Part shown: positions 37,486 through 46,637 of the stretch, piece after piece | Position numbering within the stretch: the first letter of the stretch is position 1 | How the letters are laid out: each line of letters starts with the position of its first letter | Assembly: GCA_022402445.1 (NCBI GenBank) | Contig: JAKRSF010000010.1 | Span: 248,001 to 312,000 of the forward strand | Direction: 5' to 3' | Length of the DNA: 64,000 nucleotides | DNA from: Cyanobacteriota bacterium | Lineage (GTDB): Bacteria > Cyanobacteriota > Cyanobacteriia > CACIAM-69d | The notes under the pieces: model-generated | Told to the model about the DNA's origin: nothing | Seen by the model: only the letters and a program-made list of their open reading frames with translations | Database searches by the model: none | Position numbers and translations under genes: made by a program

Positions 37486-37856
37486 GGGTTTGCAAAACCG
37501 TTGCAAAGGAGGACGGGGGTGGAGCTTGAGTCTGAAAACGGCGGCACAACGATAGGATAACCGTCGAGAAAGCCCAGGGTAGCAGCCCGGTGAGCCGCTG
37601 GTGATCGGGAGGTGGCTCCAAATCCATGGGGGGCGGTGGCGCGATCGGCGAATGCCCCTGCTGATGCCTACCGTTAATGCCTACGTTGACCCTATCAATA
37701 CCACCGGTCAACTGTGGTGTGGGACATGACGATCGCGAAGGTGGAAAGATCAATCCGGCGGTGGGGGGCGAGGTTTGGCGAAAGGCATCCCCATGCCCCT
37801 GGGGGATCGCGGTTCCTGACGGTTTAGACCCCCACGGGGCGGAAAACGTTGGAATC
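37486..37856. other. Gap between DevC-like and DevA-like genes
   Basis: No supported gene. A weak inverted repeat TTGACC (37686-37691) / GGTCAA (37706-37711) is present. The 370-base gap is unusually long for two subunits of one transporter and suggests that the ATPase gene has its own promoter. Confidence 0.45.
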
Positions 37857-39161
37857 TTAGGCTTTGAAGACGATCGCGGGATCGACCCGTTCGATCTTTT
37901 GGATGGCGAAGAGGGCGGAACCCGTACACATCATCACTGTAACGCCGAAAATTCCGACTGCGCTCAGGGGGGTGATGGCGATGGTGACGCCCGCTTCGGC
38001 GGCGGCCCAGGCGGCGACCCCCAGGCACAGGCCCATGCCGGGAAGGTAGCCCAGGACGGCCATCCACAGGGCCTGTTCAATGATGATCAGCCGCAGGGTG
38101 AAGTTGGATGCGCCCATGGCCTTGAGGGTGCCGAATTCGCGGATGCGATCGCTGGCGGAGGAGTAGAGGATTTGCCCAACGATCGCGACGCCCACAATTA
38201 AACCCACCCCGGCCCCGAGGGCGAGGACAAAGCCAACGCCGGTGCGATCGCGCCAGTGGACCTGGGCCTTTTCAATCAATTCTTCGCGGGTGAAGACGTG
38301 GACGTTGGGCAGGGCTTTGGCGAGGGCTTGGCGGACGGTTTCGCGATCGGCATCCGGGGCCACCTCCACCAGGACGAAGGTGATCGGATCGGCGAGGGCG
38401 GCCCGCCGGGGTACGGGGGCATCGTCGGGCCGGAGGGGTTCCGCTGGTTTTTGCGCTGGTTTTTGCGCGCCATCATTGCTCTGGCTGGGTTCGCTGGCCC
38501 CCTGGGCCTGGGCGAGACAGTCGAGGCCCCCGTCGGCGGACACCTGGCAGTTGAGTTCGGACTGTTGGCCCGCCCGCAGGTAGGCTCCGGCGGTGCGCAG
38601 GGAGGTGAACAGAAAGGGGCTAAAGAGGATCGATTGGGCTCCCTGGGTGAGGGCGCTCACTTCCATGGGCAGGTCACTGACGCGGCCCAATTCCCCAAGG
38701 CCCTGGCGCAGGCCGAGCGATCGCAGTTTGGTGCGGTCCACGGCGGCGCGGTAGGGCTGGCGCAGGCTGTCGAGGTTGCCGCCCACGAGGTTCCAGGGGC
38801 GAAACAGCCGCCCGCCCGGATCAAAGCCCACCATGGAAACCGTGTCGATTTGCCCGTCGCGATCGCGCCAGAGCACTTTTCGCAACAGCAGCCCCTCCGC
38901 CCGCGCCACCCCGGCCACCTCGCGCGATCGCACCACCAGCTCCAGGGGAATCGGCAGGGTCAGCTCCAGATGCACAAAATCCTTCGAGGTGATCCACAGG
39001 TCCGCCCGCGATCGCTCCACCAGCACCGACGCCGACTCCAAAAACCCCCGAAAAATCCCCGTCTGGATCGTCACCAAACTCACGGCAAAGGCGATGCCCG
39101 CCTGGGCCACCAAAAACCGAGGAATGTCTTCAAATAAATTCTTGCGGGCGATCGAAGGCAT
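37857..39161 (-). CDS. DevC-like ABC transporter permease (MacB/FtsX type)
   Basis: The 434-residue protein (start MPSIARKNLFEDIPRFLVAQ at 39161) has one N-terminal membrane helix, a large extracytoplasmic domain (about 45-310) and three C-terminal helices (VGFVLALGAGVGLIVGVAIV, then two more), the FtsX/MacB layout. The segment SDRIREFGTLKAMGASN is the typical coupling region of the family. The outer domain contains a low-complexity insert (QKPAQKPAEPLRPDDAP). It should pair with the DevA-like ATPase downstream. Confidence 0.87.
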   Translation of the reverse strand: MPSIARKNLFEDIPRFLVAQAGIAFAVSLVTIQTGIFRGFLESASVLVERSRADLWITSKDFVHLELTLPIPLELVVRSREVAGVARAEGLLLRKVLWRDRDGQIDTVSMVGFDPGGRLFRPWNLVGGNLDSLRQPYRAAVDRTKLRSLGLRQGLGELGRVSDLPMEVSALTQGAQSILFSPFLFTSLRTAGAYLRAGQQSELNCQVSADGGLDCLAQAQGASEPSQSNDGAQKPAQKPAEPLRPDDAPVPRRAALADPITFVLVEVAPDADRETVRQALAKALPNVHVFTREELIEKAQVHWRDRTGVGFVLALGAGVGLIVGVAIVGQILYSSASDRIREFGTLKAMGASNFTLRLIIIEQALWMAVLGYLPGMGLCLGVAAWAAAEAGVTIAITPLSAVGIFGVTVMMCTGSALFAIQKIERVDPAIVFKA

Positions 39162-39369
39162 GGCAGGGGGGCAGCAATCGGCAAGGGCAGGGCTCATCCC
39201 CCGCTAGGGGTATCCTATCGCGCCCATTCCGGCGGCGGCAGGGCCGGGGCAGGGACGGGGCTCGTAAGATGAATTCAATGGGTTTTTAGATGGGTTTCTG
39301 GCCCGATGGGCGATCGCCCAACTTTAAATTCGCCATATTTGCCGTTATTTGCCGTTGACTAGCCCCACC

Positions 39370-39927
39370 ATGCTCAGACCCCAGCCTAAAACCGAAGCGG
39401 ACTGGCAGCTCGCGGATGTGCTGCTGCAACCGGCCCTGATCCGCACGGTCGATAATATTCGCAAGCAGCTTGAGGCGTCGGACTGGCGGGGGCGCTATGA
39501 GGAATCCTGGGTGTTTCCGCCCGGTACGCCGGAGGAAACCCAAATGCGGGTGAAATTGCTCCAGCAGCAGCTCACGGCCGCCCAGCCGGAGGAGGCCGCC
39601 GCGATCGAAGAGGCCCTAGCGGCTCTGCCTGCCCCGAGCCCCGCCTACCAATTCCACCTGAGCCGGGGCGATCGCAGCACCAGCATCGACCTGTGGCAGC
39701 TATGTTTCCGCATTTGCTTCCGGGACTATGCCGCCCGCGCAGCCCTGGCCAATGGCGCGATTGTCGAAGTGGAAATTGATCGCGACCTCCTGGACGAAAC
39801 CACCGGCGAAGTGGACTGGCATCGCCTCGATCAAAAATCCCAGGAGGCGGTCCAGGCCATCTTTGCCCTCCTGGGTGATCCCAGCGCAACGGCGACATCG
39901 ATCCCCCCCGAACCGGGCGAAGGGTAG
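39370..39927 (+). CDS. Conserved cyanobacterial protein of unknown function
   Basis: The 185-residue soluble protein starts MLRPQPKTEADWQLADVLLQ. Recognisable segments are RTVDNIRKQLEASDWRGRYE, WVFPPGTPEETQMRVKLLQ and LWQLCFRICFRDYAARAALA. I recall similar proteins in other cyanobacteria without function. The C-terminus is acidic. ATG 39370 was chosen over an upstream start. Confidence 0.65.
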   Translation: MLRPQPKTEADWQLADVLLQPALIRTVDNIRKQLEASDWRGRYEESWVFPPGTPEETQMRVKLLQQQLTAAQPEEAAAIEEALAALPAPSPAYQFHLSRGDRSTSIDLWQLCFRICFRDYAARAALANGAIVEVEIDRDLLDETTGEVDWHRLDQKSQEAVQAIFALLGDPSATATSIPPEPGEG

Positions 39928-39945
39928 GGCCTATCAGGGATCCTG

Positions 39946-39975
39946 GGGGCTGGGCGGGGAAACTCCGCCCCTACG
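39946..39975 (-). repeat. 30-base dispersed palindromic repeat, copy 3
   Basis: On the minus strand it starts CGTAGGGGCGGAGTTTCCCC and continues GCCCAGCCCC, differing from copy 1 at 4 of 30 positions. It lies between two converging genes, 18 bases after the stop of the upstream gene. Confidence 0.65.
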
Positions 39976-39989
39976 ATTGGTGGTGGTTT

Positions 39990-40277
39990 TTAATGCAGGG
40001 CCATGGTGATCAATCCCTGTTGGCCCAACAGCAGTTCACGGATCAGGCTCATGATCCCCACCCAGACGATCGGGCTGATGTCCACCCCACCGATGGGGGG
40101 CACCACCTTGCGGGTGGGCTTCAGGAGCGGCTCCGTGGGCACCACGATCCAATTGAACGGGAACTTGTCCCCCTCCACCTGGGGATACCAGGTCAGCACA
40201 ATGCGGAAAATGAATAGGAAAATATAGACCCCCAGGAGCAGGCTCAGGGTCAAGGCGGCGATCGCGGCGGCATCCAT
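39990..40277 (-). CDS. YggT/YlmG family membrane protein
   Basis: The 95-residue protein starts MDAAAIAALTLSLLLGVYIF. It has two membrane segments (about 5-30 and 65-90) around WYPQVEGDKFPFNWIVVPTE and PLLKPTRKVVPPIGGVDISP, the YggT signature. In cyanobacteria and plastids YlmG proteins affect nucleoid distribution and cell division; the exact role here is not known. Start at 40277 is preferred over the upstream open frame. Confidence 0.88.
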   Translation of the reverse strand: MDAAAIAALTLSLLLGVYIFLFIFRIVLTWYPQVEGDKFPFNWIVVPTEPLLKPTRKVVPPIGGVDISPIVWVGIMSLIRELLLGQQGLITMALH

Positions 40278-40423
40278 GGGCTTAAGGGCGTCCTCGGTGG
40301 GGTGGCAAAACAATCTAGGGCGGGGGCACCGTGGCAAGAGGCGATCGCCCATTGCTTCTCAAGGTCCGGCTTGCCCGATAAAATAAGGGTCGAGTTTATT
40401 TTTATAGCAATTCGAGGATAACC

Positions 40424-40543
40424 ATGACGCCTTCTCTTGCCAATTTCCTCTGGAGCCTCCTGTGGGGATCTGTGATCGTCGTTATCCCCGCCACCGTGGC
40501 CCTGCTATTCATCAGCCAGAAGGACAAGGTGACCCGCTCCTAA
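40424..40543 (+). CDS. psbX: Photosystem II protein PsbX
   Basis: A 39-residue single-helix subunit of PSII near cytochrome b559 and the QB site. The sequence [20 protein letters not shown] followed by [19 protein letters not shown] is a near-exact PsbX. ATG 40424 follows a GAGGA ribosome-binding site at 40413-40417. It is directly upstream of ycf66 on the same strand, an order I recall from other cyanobacteria. Confidence 0.97.
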   Translation: MTPSLANFLWSLLWGSVIVVIPATVALLFISQKDKVTRS

Positions 40544-40627
40544 GCGTTTCCGCATCGGGCAACCCTAGCGGCCACGGGCGTCAACCCCTCGGGCCGCTAG
40601 GATGAAGGCAGGCTTTGGGGAGGGACG

Positions 40628-41974
40628 ATGGTTAACGTTGGATTCAGTTGGGGCAGCCTGATCGGCATTGTGCTTGCCGTGGCCGGTGCTGCCCTCTACT
40701 TTTTGCGATCGGTTCGACCGGGCCTCGCGCGCGACTACGATATTTTTTTCGCGGCGGTGGGGCTGCTGTGCGGCGGCATTTTGTTTTTCAATAGCTGGCG
40801 GCTCGATCCGATTTTGCAGTTCAGCCAGTTCCTCTTGGCCGGTTCGACGATTTTCTTTGCCTACGAGAGCATCCGCCTGCGGGGGGTGGCGACGGAGCAG
40901 GCGAAGCGCAGTGCGCCGCCGGTGTCCTATGAGGACGATCGCCCCGTGAGCCGGGTCTATCGGGCGGAGCTGGATGAATTGGAGCCGCCGCCGCCGCCCC
41001 AGCCGTTTTTGCGCCGGATCCGGGGGACGGATGACGGGGCTTCGGCGGGGCCGGATGCCTATGGGGCCTATGGCGGGGCCGATGAGGGCCGGGGTGGCCG
41101 TCGCCGTCCGCCCAGTGGGGGCCGCCCGGTGCGATCGCGTCCGCCGGTGGAGGGGGTGGGGGATGAGCCGCCGCGCCGTCGCCCGCCGAGTGTTCGCCCT
41201 GAGGGTCGCCCTGGCAGCCGCCCGAGCCGATCGCCGCGATCGCCCCTGGAGGCGGATGGATGGGATCAGGAGGATGTGGCGGGGCCGCCGATGCGATCGC
41301 CGTCGGGCCGTCCGGTGCGTGGTCCTGAGCGCGGTACCCCCGAGCGTGGTGCCCCTGAGCGCGGCCAACGGCGCTCCCCTGCGCCCCAGGGCGATCGCTC
41401 CGGGGGCCGCCCTAGCCGGGATCGGATGGAGCGTGGCGGTGTTGACCGTTCTGGGCCGCCGCGATCGCCTCGGGTTTCCCTAGAGGAGATGGGCACGCCC
41501 TACCTGGATGAGGAAGAGCCGCCAATCCGGACCACCACGGGCCGCCCTGGGCCGACCCCGACGGCGGAGGAACCCTATGTGGACTACCAGCCGATTGATG
41601 CGGCGGATCCGGCGGCGGTGGCACCGTTGGATCTCGATGAGCGCCCGGAACGGTCGGGGGGGCCGGAGCGATCGCCCCAGGCTGCCGGTGCGGGGGGCCG
41701 ACCTCTGGATTTGAGAACGCCGCCACCCGAGCGTCCCCCGTCCGAACGTCCCCCGTCCGAGCGATCGCGATCGTCACGGATGGCGAGCGCCCTCGAGGAG
41801 GATGACTACGACGAGGAGTATGGCGATCGCTACGGGGATCCCTACGGCGATGATGAGGATGACGATGACAGGGGCGATCGCCGGGTGCCATCCTACGGGG
41901 CTGGGGCCTATGACGACCTCGACGCGGACGATGACCTAGGGGACGATTTTGGGCGATCGCCGCGCGATCGCTAG
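40628..41974 (+). CDS. ycf66: Ycf66 family protein with long disordered tail
   Basis: The N-terminal 90 residues are Ycf66: FSWGSLIGIVLAVAGAALYF, ARDYDIFFAAVGLLCGGILF, SWRLDPILQFSQFLLAGSTI, about three membrane helices. The remaining 350 residues are predicted disordered: first rich in Arg, Pro and Gly with short repeats (PERG, PPSERPPSER), then strongly acidic (EEDDYDEEYGDRYGD, DDEDDDDRGDRR). The role of Ycf66 is not known. This copy has a much longer tail than plastid versions. It follows psbX by 84 bases. Confidence 0.88.
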   Translation: MVNVGFSWGSLIGIVLAVAGAALYFLRSVRPGLARDYDIFFAAVGLLCGGILFFNSWRLDPILQFSQFLLAGSTIFFAYESIRLRGVATEQAKRSAPPVSYEDDRPVSRVYRAELDELEPPPPPQPFLRRIRGTDDGASAGPDAYGAYGGADEGRGGRRRPPSGGRPVRSRPPVEGVGDEPPRRRPPSVRPEGRPGSRPSRSPRSPLEADGWDQEDVAGPPMRSPSGRPVRGPERGTPERGAPERGQRRSPAPQGDRSGGRPSRDRMERGGVDRSGPPRSPRVSLEEMGTPYLDEEEPPIRTTTGRPGPTPTAEEPYVDYQPIDAADPAAVAPLDLDERPERSGGPERSPQAAGAGGRPLDLRTPPPERPPSERPPSERSRSSRMASALEEDDYDEEYGDRYGDPYGDDEDDDDRGDRRVPSYGAGAYDDLDADDDLGDDFGRSPRDR

Positions 41975-41978
41975 GGCC

Positions 41979-42533
41979 ATGGCCCCGTTATTGTGGCCAG
42001 TGGGGCGGGTTTGGGGTGTCCTAGCCGCGATCGCCGTTTTGGGCGGCTGCACCCCCAGCCAGCCCATTGCCCTGCCCACGGGGCTCAACTCCCGCTACAA
42101 CGACGAACAGCCCGCCCTGAGCGGCAATGGCCGTTTTATGGCCCTGGTGTCGAACCGCAACGGCAGCCGCAGTCTGCTGATGTTTGACCTGCAACGGCGG
42201 CAGTTTATTGACCTGCCCCACCTCAATCGCCGCGATGCGATCGCGGAGCAGCCCAGCCTCAGCTACACCGGCCGCTATCTGGTCTACCTCGCCAGCGACT
42301 ATGCCCGCCCCGAGGTGGAACTCTACGATCGCGCCACCGGCCAAGTGCAAATCCTCACCCAGGGCTATCGCGGTTGGGTGCGATCGCCCCACATCAGCCC
42401 CGACGGTCGCTTTGTGGTGTTCGAGAGCGGGCGGCGCGGCCAGTGGGATGTGGAAATTTTTGATCGCGGCCCCGGCGTTGAACTAGATCTGCCCGACGGT
42501 CGCCCCGTTCCGCCCCCCATCGTGGCCAACTAG
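41979..42533 (+). CDS. TolB-like beta-propeller lipoprotein
   Basis: The 184-residue protein starts MAPLLWPVGRVWGVLAAIAV and has a lipobox LGGC, so it should be lipid-anchored. Repeats of the PD40/TolB type follow: NDEQPALSGNGRFMALVSNR, EQPSLSYTGRYLVYLASD and RSPHISPDGRFVVFESGRRG. Only about three blades are present, so it may oligomerise or bind a partner to close a propeller. It begins 4 bases after the ycf66 stop and is probably co-transcribed with it. Confidence 0.83.
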   Translation: MAPLLWPVGRVWGVLAAIAVLGGCTPSQPIALPTGLNSRYNDEQPALSGNGRFMALVSNRNGSRSLLMFDLQRRQFIDLPHLNRRDAIAEQPSLSYTGRYLVYLASDYARPEVELYDRATGQVQILTQGYRGWVRSPHISPDGRFVVFESGRRGQWDVEIFDRGPGVELDLPDGRPVPPPIVAN

Positions 42534-42608
42534 CCCCCCTAGAAAAACGCCATCACCAGATCCAAACGTAAAAACCAAACACAAGAAATAAGAACAAAAA
42601 TTAGGCGC

Positions 42609-42641
42609 TAAAAAACCGGAGGTGGTCCCAGGGCCTCCGGC
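42609..42641 (-). terminator. Rho-independent terminator of psaK
   Basis: CCGGAGG (42616-42622) and CCTCCGG (42634-42640) form a perfect 7-bp stem with an 11-base loop. On the minus strand the stem is followed by six T residues (A-run at 42610-42615), about 110 bases after the psaK stop. It is oriented for psaK only. Confidence 0.85.
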
Positions 42642-42753
42642 TACTCACGGGCAAATCAACAAAAAAGTGGGGAACCAGGACGCGATCGCGCCCCCAGGAC
42701 AGCTTTGAAATCGCTAGATCGCTGGGACTAGATCCTCAAGCCGATTGGCCGAT

Positions 42754-43014
42754 CTACAGGGCACCCATATTCGCCAGACCGAGGATCGTCCCCAGACCGA
42801 GGATGTGGCCAAAGCTCGTGGTGGCCAGCAGCGCCGGGAAGCCCATGCCCCCAAACAGCGTCGGCGACGGCAGGGCAGGCCCTTCGCTCGGGTGCTTGAT
42901 GCTGTACTTACCGATGGCGATCGCCAGGACGTTGCAGATAATCATCACCAGGGCCACCTTCGGGCTCCATTCCAGGGTGGCGGGCACCGTCGCCAGGGTT
43001 GAGAGGAGGGTCAT
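42754..43014 (-). CDS. psaK: Photosystem I subunit PsaK
   Basis: PsaK is a peripheral two-helix PSI subunit at the edge of the monomer, involved in excitation transfer and phycobilisome coupling. The 86-residue protein has ATLEWSPKVALVMIICNVLA, IAIGKYSIKHPSEGPALPSP and LFGGMGFPALLATTSFGHIL, all characteristic. ATG 43014 has a GAAG ribosome-binding site at a better distance than ATG 43020. A short leader precedes the mature WSP region. Monocistronic with its own terminator. Confidence 0.95.
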   Translation of the reverse strand: MTLLSTLATVPATLEWSPKVALVMIICNVLAIAIGKYSIKHPSEGPALPSPTLFGGMGFPALLATTSFGHILGLGTILGLANMGAL

Positions 43015-43421
43015 AAACATCGCTTCAATTGATCCTAAGGTCTATAAAAAAATCCGCAGGGCCGTCCCCGCTAAGCTCCGCAAGCCAAGAGATGCTTGGA
43101 AATTAGTGCATATCTTGCCGGTAATTCCTGCAAAATTCCCCGGTTTTGTGCAAAAAGTTAATAATCCGCCGCCGCGATCGCCGGGATGTCGTTGCGCTTC
43201 TTCAGGTTTCTTTACGTTGACGGGGCCGTGGGGCGGAGTGCAGGTGCAAGGGCGGCCGGGGCGCGGCTGAGACGCGGATCAATATGCAACAATGGGCGGT
43301 CGGCAGTGGCGGCACGTCCCCAGGCCGCAGCGCCCCCCGCGATCGCGCCCCCGTGGTTCAAGGTCGCCCCTTCGCGTTTGCTCCCCTCGGTTTCGCATAG
43401 GTATTAACAGGTATTAGGCGT
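43015..43421. other. Divergent region between psaK and the DUF2079 gene
   Basis: No gene. It should contain the light-regulated psaK promoter; AT-rich pieces lie at 43041-43051 and 43148-43162, but I cannot point to a clear HLR1-type box. Near the other end, GGTATTA occurs twice, 10 bases apart, at 43400-43416, just before the DUF2079 start. Confidence 0.45.
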
Positions 43422-45092
43422 ATGGTGGCCCTGCCCAAGGATTGGACCCCCGGTGCATGGAAAGCGTGGCTTGGCCAGCGGCCCGGACTGCGGCGGATTT
43501 TGACCATTGCCCTGATCTTTTGGGCGATCGCCCTCACCTTTGCCCTCCATCGCTACTGGACGTTCTACGCGTCCTATGACCAGGGCATTTTCAATCAGGT
43601 GTTTTGGAACAACCTCCACGGACGCTGGTTTGAAAGTTCCCTGTCGTCGTCCCTCTCTAGCGCCGTCAAGCAGGATGATCTGCCGCCGGAGGTGTTCTAC
43701 CGCCGTTTGGGCCAGCATTTCACCCCTGCGCTCCTGTTTTGGGTGCCGATCTACGCCCTCCATGCCAAGGCGGTCACCCTCGTGTGGATCCAGGTTTCCG
43801 CGATCGCGGCGGCGGGCCTCGTGCTCTATGCCCTAGCGCGACAGCATTTGGGCAGTGGCCTGTCGGTCTGGATTGCGGGCAGCTACTACGCCGCCAACGC
43901 CGTCATCGGCCCCACCTTCTCCAACTTCCACGATTTGTGTCAGATTCCCCTGTACACCTTTTCCCTCCTGCTCGCCATGGAAAAGCGGAAGTGGGCGCTG
44001 TTTTGGCCCATTGCCCTCGCCATTTTGGCCGTGCGGGAAGATTCGGGATTTGTGCTCTTTGGCGTTGGGGTTTATATGGTCTTGAGCCGTCGTTTTCCGG
44101 CGGCGGGTTTGGGTGCTTGTACCCTAGGATTTCTCTATATTCTGGTCTGCACGAATATTTTCATGCCGATCTTTTCGCCCGATATTTCCAAGCGTTTTGC
44201 CATTGAACGCTTCGGTCAATATGTCGATGGTGATGAAGCTTCAACCCTAGATCTGCTCCGGGGTATGCTGACTCAGCCGTGGCTTTTAATTGGCGAATTG
44301 ATTAATCCCCCCCTGCCAACGCTGAAGTATTTGTTGGGCCAATGGTTGCCCCTGGGGTTGATTCCTGCCCTCTCGCCCGCCGCCTGGGCGATCGCGGGAT
44401 TCCCGTTGCTCAAAATCTTTTTGCAGCAGGGGGAGGCGGCCATGTCGATCAATATTCGCTACGCGATCGCGGTGGTGCCGGGGATGTTTTATGGGGCGAT
44501 TTTGTGGTGGTCGAGCCATGGCAGCGCCCTGACGCCGCGCTTCAAACAATTCTGGAAAGTGTGCCTTGGCCTGTCCCTCTTTTTCTCGATTGTGTCGAGT
44601 CCCCATCGGGTTTTTTATTTTGCCATTCCCGATTCCATTGACCCGTGGGTGCATGTGTCGCTGCCGGAACAGTGGAGCCACTCGGGCCACGTTCGCCAGG
44701 TGACCGATCGCATTGAACCGGAGGCTAGCGTTGCCGCCACGACCTATATGGTGCCGCCCCTGTCGAGCCGCCGCGCGATCGTGCGGTTGCCCTGGCATGA
44801 GGTGCTCAAGGATGGGGGCGAGGTGGAGGCGGTGAATTATTTGCTGGCGGATACGTGGCATCTGCGGCGCTACCTGAAGGCATTCCGCAAGGAGTGGATC
44901 GAATTGGCGGAGTCGATGCCCCTCTTTGATCAATCCCTCACGGATGGCAGCTATGGGGTGGTGGCCCTCGAAGATGGGGTGGTGCTGTTCCAGCGGGGGG
45001 TGCCGTCGGATCCGGAGGTGCTGCCCCGTTGGATGGCCCTGCGGGAGGAGTTGATTCCCCTGATTCAAGCGGGTCAACCGGGGGGAAATTAG
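43422..45092 (+). CDS. DUF2079 polytopic membrane protein
   Basis: The 556-residue protein has about ten hydrophobic helices. FALHRYWTFYASYDQGIFNQ, GQHFTPALLFWVPIYAL, GPTFSNFHDLCQIPLY and REDSGFVLFGVGVYMVL are typical of DUF2079, a family related to GT-C glycosyltransferases (acidic residues in the first outer loop, here YDQG). It probably uses a lipid-linked sugar, but this is inference. The C-terminal 180 residues form a soluble domain. It precedes an unrelated nuclease-like gene. Confidence 0.85.
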   Translation: MVALPKDWTPGAWKAWLGQRPGLRRILTIALIFWAIALTFALHRYWTFYASYDQGIFNQVFWNNLHGRWFESSLSSSLSSAVKQDDLPPEVFYRRLGQHFTPALLFWVPIYALHAKAVTLVWIQVSAIAAAGLVLYALARQHLGSGLSVWIAGSYYAANAVIGPTFSNFHDLCQIPLYTFSLLLAMEKRKWALFWPIALAILAVREDSGFVLFGVGVYMVLSRRFPAAGLGACTLGFLYILVCTNIFMPIFSPDISKRFAIERFGQYVDGDEASTLDLLRGMLTQPWLLIGELINPPLPTLKYLLGQWLPLGLIPALSPAAWAIAGFPLLKIFLQQGEAAMSINIRYAIAVVPGMFYGAILWWSSHGSALTPRFKQFWKVCLGLSLFFSIVSSPHRVFYFAIPDSIDPWVHVSLPEQWSHSGHVRQVTDRIEPEASVAATTYMVPPLSSRRAIVRLPWHEVLKDGGEVEAVNYLLADTWHLRRYLKAFRKEWIELAESMPLFDQSLTDGSYGVVALEDGVVLFQRGVPSDPEVLPRWMALREELIPLIQAGQPGGN

Positions 45093-45152
45093 GATAAGGA
45101 AGGGTGCCCTTCTCTAATCTTCAACCCAACCGGAACGGAGTGAACAGCGACT

Positions 45153-45761
45153 ATGGCCTATGGAGATTTTTCGTTGGCGGAAGTGCTGAGGCGGTTTGAG
45201 TTGTGCGATGAGTATGGGTATCTTTTCCCGGATTTGGAGCCCGTGGAACCGAGCCCGTGGCTATTGGAAACCCTGGCATTGGGTCGGGGGTTGGCGCTGC
45301 CCGGTGGCAGTGAAAAGGCGCGGTCTGAGTTTTTGATTGTGCCGATTTTGTTGGAGTTGGAGCGGACCTATGGAGGCCAGTTGGCGATCTATTCGGGGCG
45401 TAATTTTGAGGTGGATCGCGATCGCGGCCTGACGGGGGAATGTGATTTTTTATTGGGCAAAGGGGCGACAGCATTGGCGGTGCGATCGCCTATTTTTTGC
45501 CTTGTGGAGGCGAAGCGGGATGACGTGGAGGGGGGGATCGGGCAGTGCGCGGCTCAGATGGTGGGCGCGGCCCTGTTCAATGCGGCCCAGGGGGAACCGT
45601 CGGCCCAGATTTTTGGGTGCGTGACGACGGGGGAGGTCTGGCAGTTTTTGCGCCTGCGCGATCGCGTTCTGATGGTGGATCGCGATCGCTATTACCTCAA
45701 TCCCCTCCGGGAGGTTTTGGGCTGTTTGACCGCGATCGTGGGCCAGCAATTGCAACCTTGA
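45153..45761 (+). CDS. PD-(D/E)XK-like protein of unknown function
   Basis: The 202-residue protein has SEFLIVPILLELERTYGGQL, IYSGRNFEVDRDRGLTGECD (Asp in ECDFLL) and IFCLVEAKRDDVEGGIGQCA (Glu-x-Lys), the layout of a PD-(D/E)XK nuclease-like core similar to the N-terminus of type I restriction R subunits. Relatives without a restriction system are common in cyanobacteria. No methylase or helicase gene is next to it, so a restriction role is unlikely to be complete here. Confidence 0.75.
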   Translation: MAYGDFSLAEVLRRFELCDEYGYLFPDLEPVEPSPWLLETLALGRGLALPGGSEKARSEFLIVPILLELERTYGGQLAIYSGRNFEVDRDRGLTGECDFLLGKGATALAVRSPIFCLVEAKRDDVEGGIGQCAAQMVGAALFNAAQGEPSAQIFGCVTTGEVWQFLRLRDRVLMVDRDRYYLNPLREVLGCLTAIVGQQLQP

Positions 45762-45857
45762 AATTGCCCTCGGGGGTAACCCTTCAGCCAAGGGGGCGCA
45801 AACCAGCGGGTACAATAGGCTGTCGTTATCCAGCCCTCAAAAACTCTCCCCCCGCCC

Positions 45858-46601
45858 ATGGCTGTCCCTATCCTTGAAATCCAGAGCGTTTACGCGGGCT
45901 ATGTCCAGGGCCTCGACATTCTCCAAGGGGCGTCCCTGACGGTGGCGGCGGGGGAGTTGGTGGCGGTCATTGGCCCCAACGGGGCGGGTAAATCGACGTT
46001 GATTAAGGCGGTGGCGGGGCTGCTGACGCCGAACCGGGGCGACATTTTGTTTCAGGGGGCGTCGATCGCGGGGCTCAAGGCCAATGAGATTGTGAAACGC
46101 GGCATTTGCTATGTGCCCCAGATCGCCAATGTTTTTAAGTCGCTCTCCGTCGCCGAAAACCTAGAAATGGGGGGCTACATCCTCGACGGTGCCCTCAAAC
46201 AGCGCAAAGAGCGGATTTATACCATGTTTCCCCGGCTGGCGGAGCGGCGGCACCAGCGGGCGGGCACCCTCTCCGGGGGCGAGCGGCAGATGTTGGCGAT
46301 GGGGAAGGCTTTGATGCTGGAGCCGAAGCTGCTGCTGCTGGATGAACCGTCGGCGGCCCTGTCGCCTTTGCTGGTGAATGATGTGTTTGCCCAGATCAAG
46401 GCGATTAATGGCACGGGTACGGCGATCGTCCTGGTGGAGCAAAATGCCCAAAAGGCCCTGGAGTTGTGCGATCGCGGCTGCGTTTTAGAGGCGGGGTGCG
46501 ATCGCTTCACCGGGGCCGGTCGAGATTTATTAAGCGATCCCAAGGTGGCGGAACTGTACCTGGGGGCGGGCCATATTCCGCCGCAGGGCCAGTCCGCCTA
46601 A
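45858..46601 (+). CDS. natE: LivF-type ABC transporter ATP-binding protein, probably NatE
   Basis: The 247-residue protein has Walker A GPNGAGKST, Q-loop YVPQIANVFKSLS, signature LSGGERQMLAMGKAL and Walker B LLLLDEPSAALSPLL, followed by VLVEQNAQKALELCDRG, which is specific to the LivF group. With NatA-D this would form the neutral amino acid (N-I) permease of cyanobacteria. A LivM-type permease gene lies 3.3 kb downstream on the same strand, separated by pgi and a GUN4-type gene. UrtE of urea transporters is a less likely alternative. Confidence 0.82.
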   Translation: MAVPILEIQSVYAGYVQGLDILQGASLTVAAGELVAVIGPNGAGKSTLIKAVAGLLTPNRGDILFQGASIAGLKANEIVKRGICYVPQIANVFKSLSVAENLEMGGYILDGALKQRKERIYTMFPRLAERRHQRAGTLSGGERQMLAMGKALMLEPKLLLLDEPSAALSPLLVNDVFAQIKAINGTGTAIVLVEQNAQKALELCDRGCVLEAGCDRFTGAGRDLLSDPKVAELYLGAGHIPPQGQSA

Positions 46602-46637
46602 GCAACCTGATGAGTCCGGTGGGTCTAGGTTTTACCC

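Noticed and set aside
38440-38480. Tandem 12-bp repeat near the DevC-like gene centre
   Set aside because: It lies in frame in the coding sequence and encodes the repeated QKPA linker; explained by protein low complexity.
45153-45761. Restriction-modification system
   Set aside because: The PD-(D/E)XK-like protein stands alone: no methylase, specificity or helicase gene is adjacent, and relatives occur as orphans.
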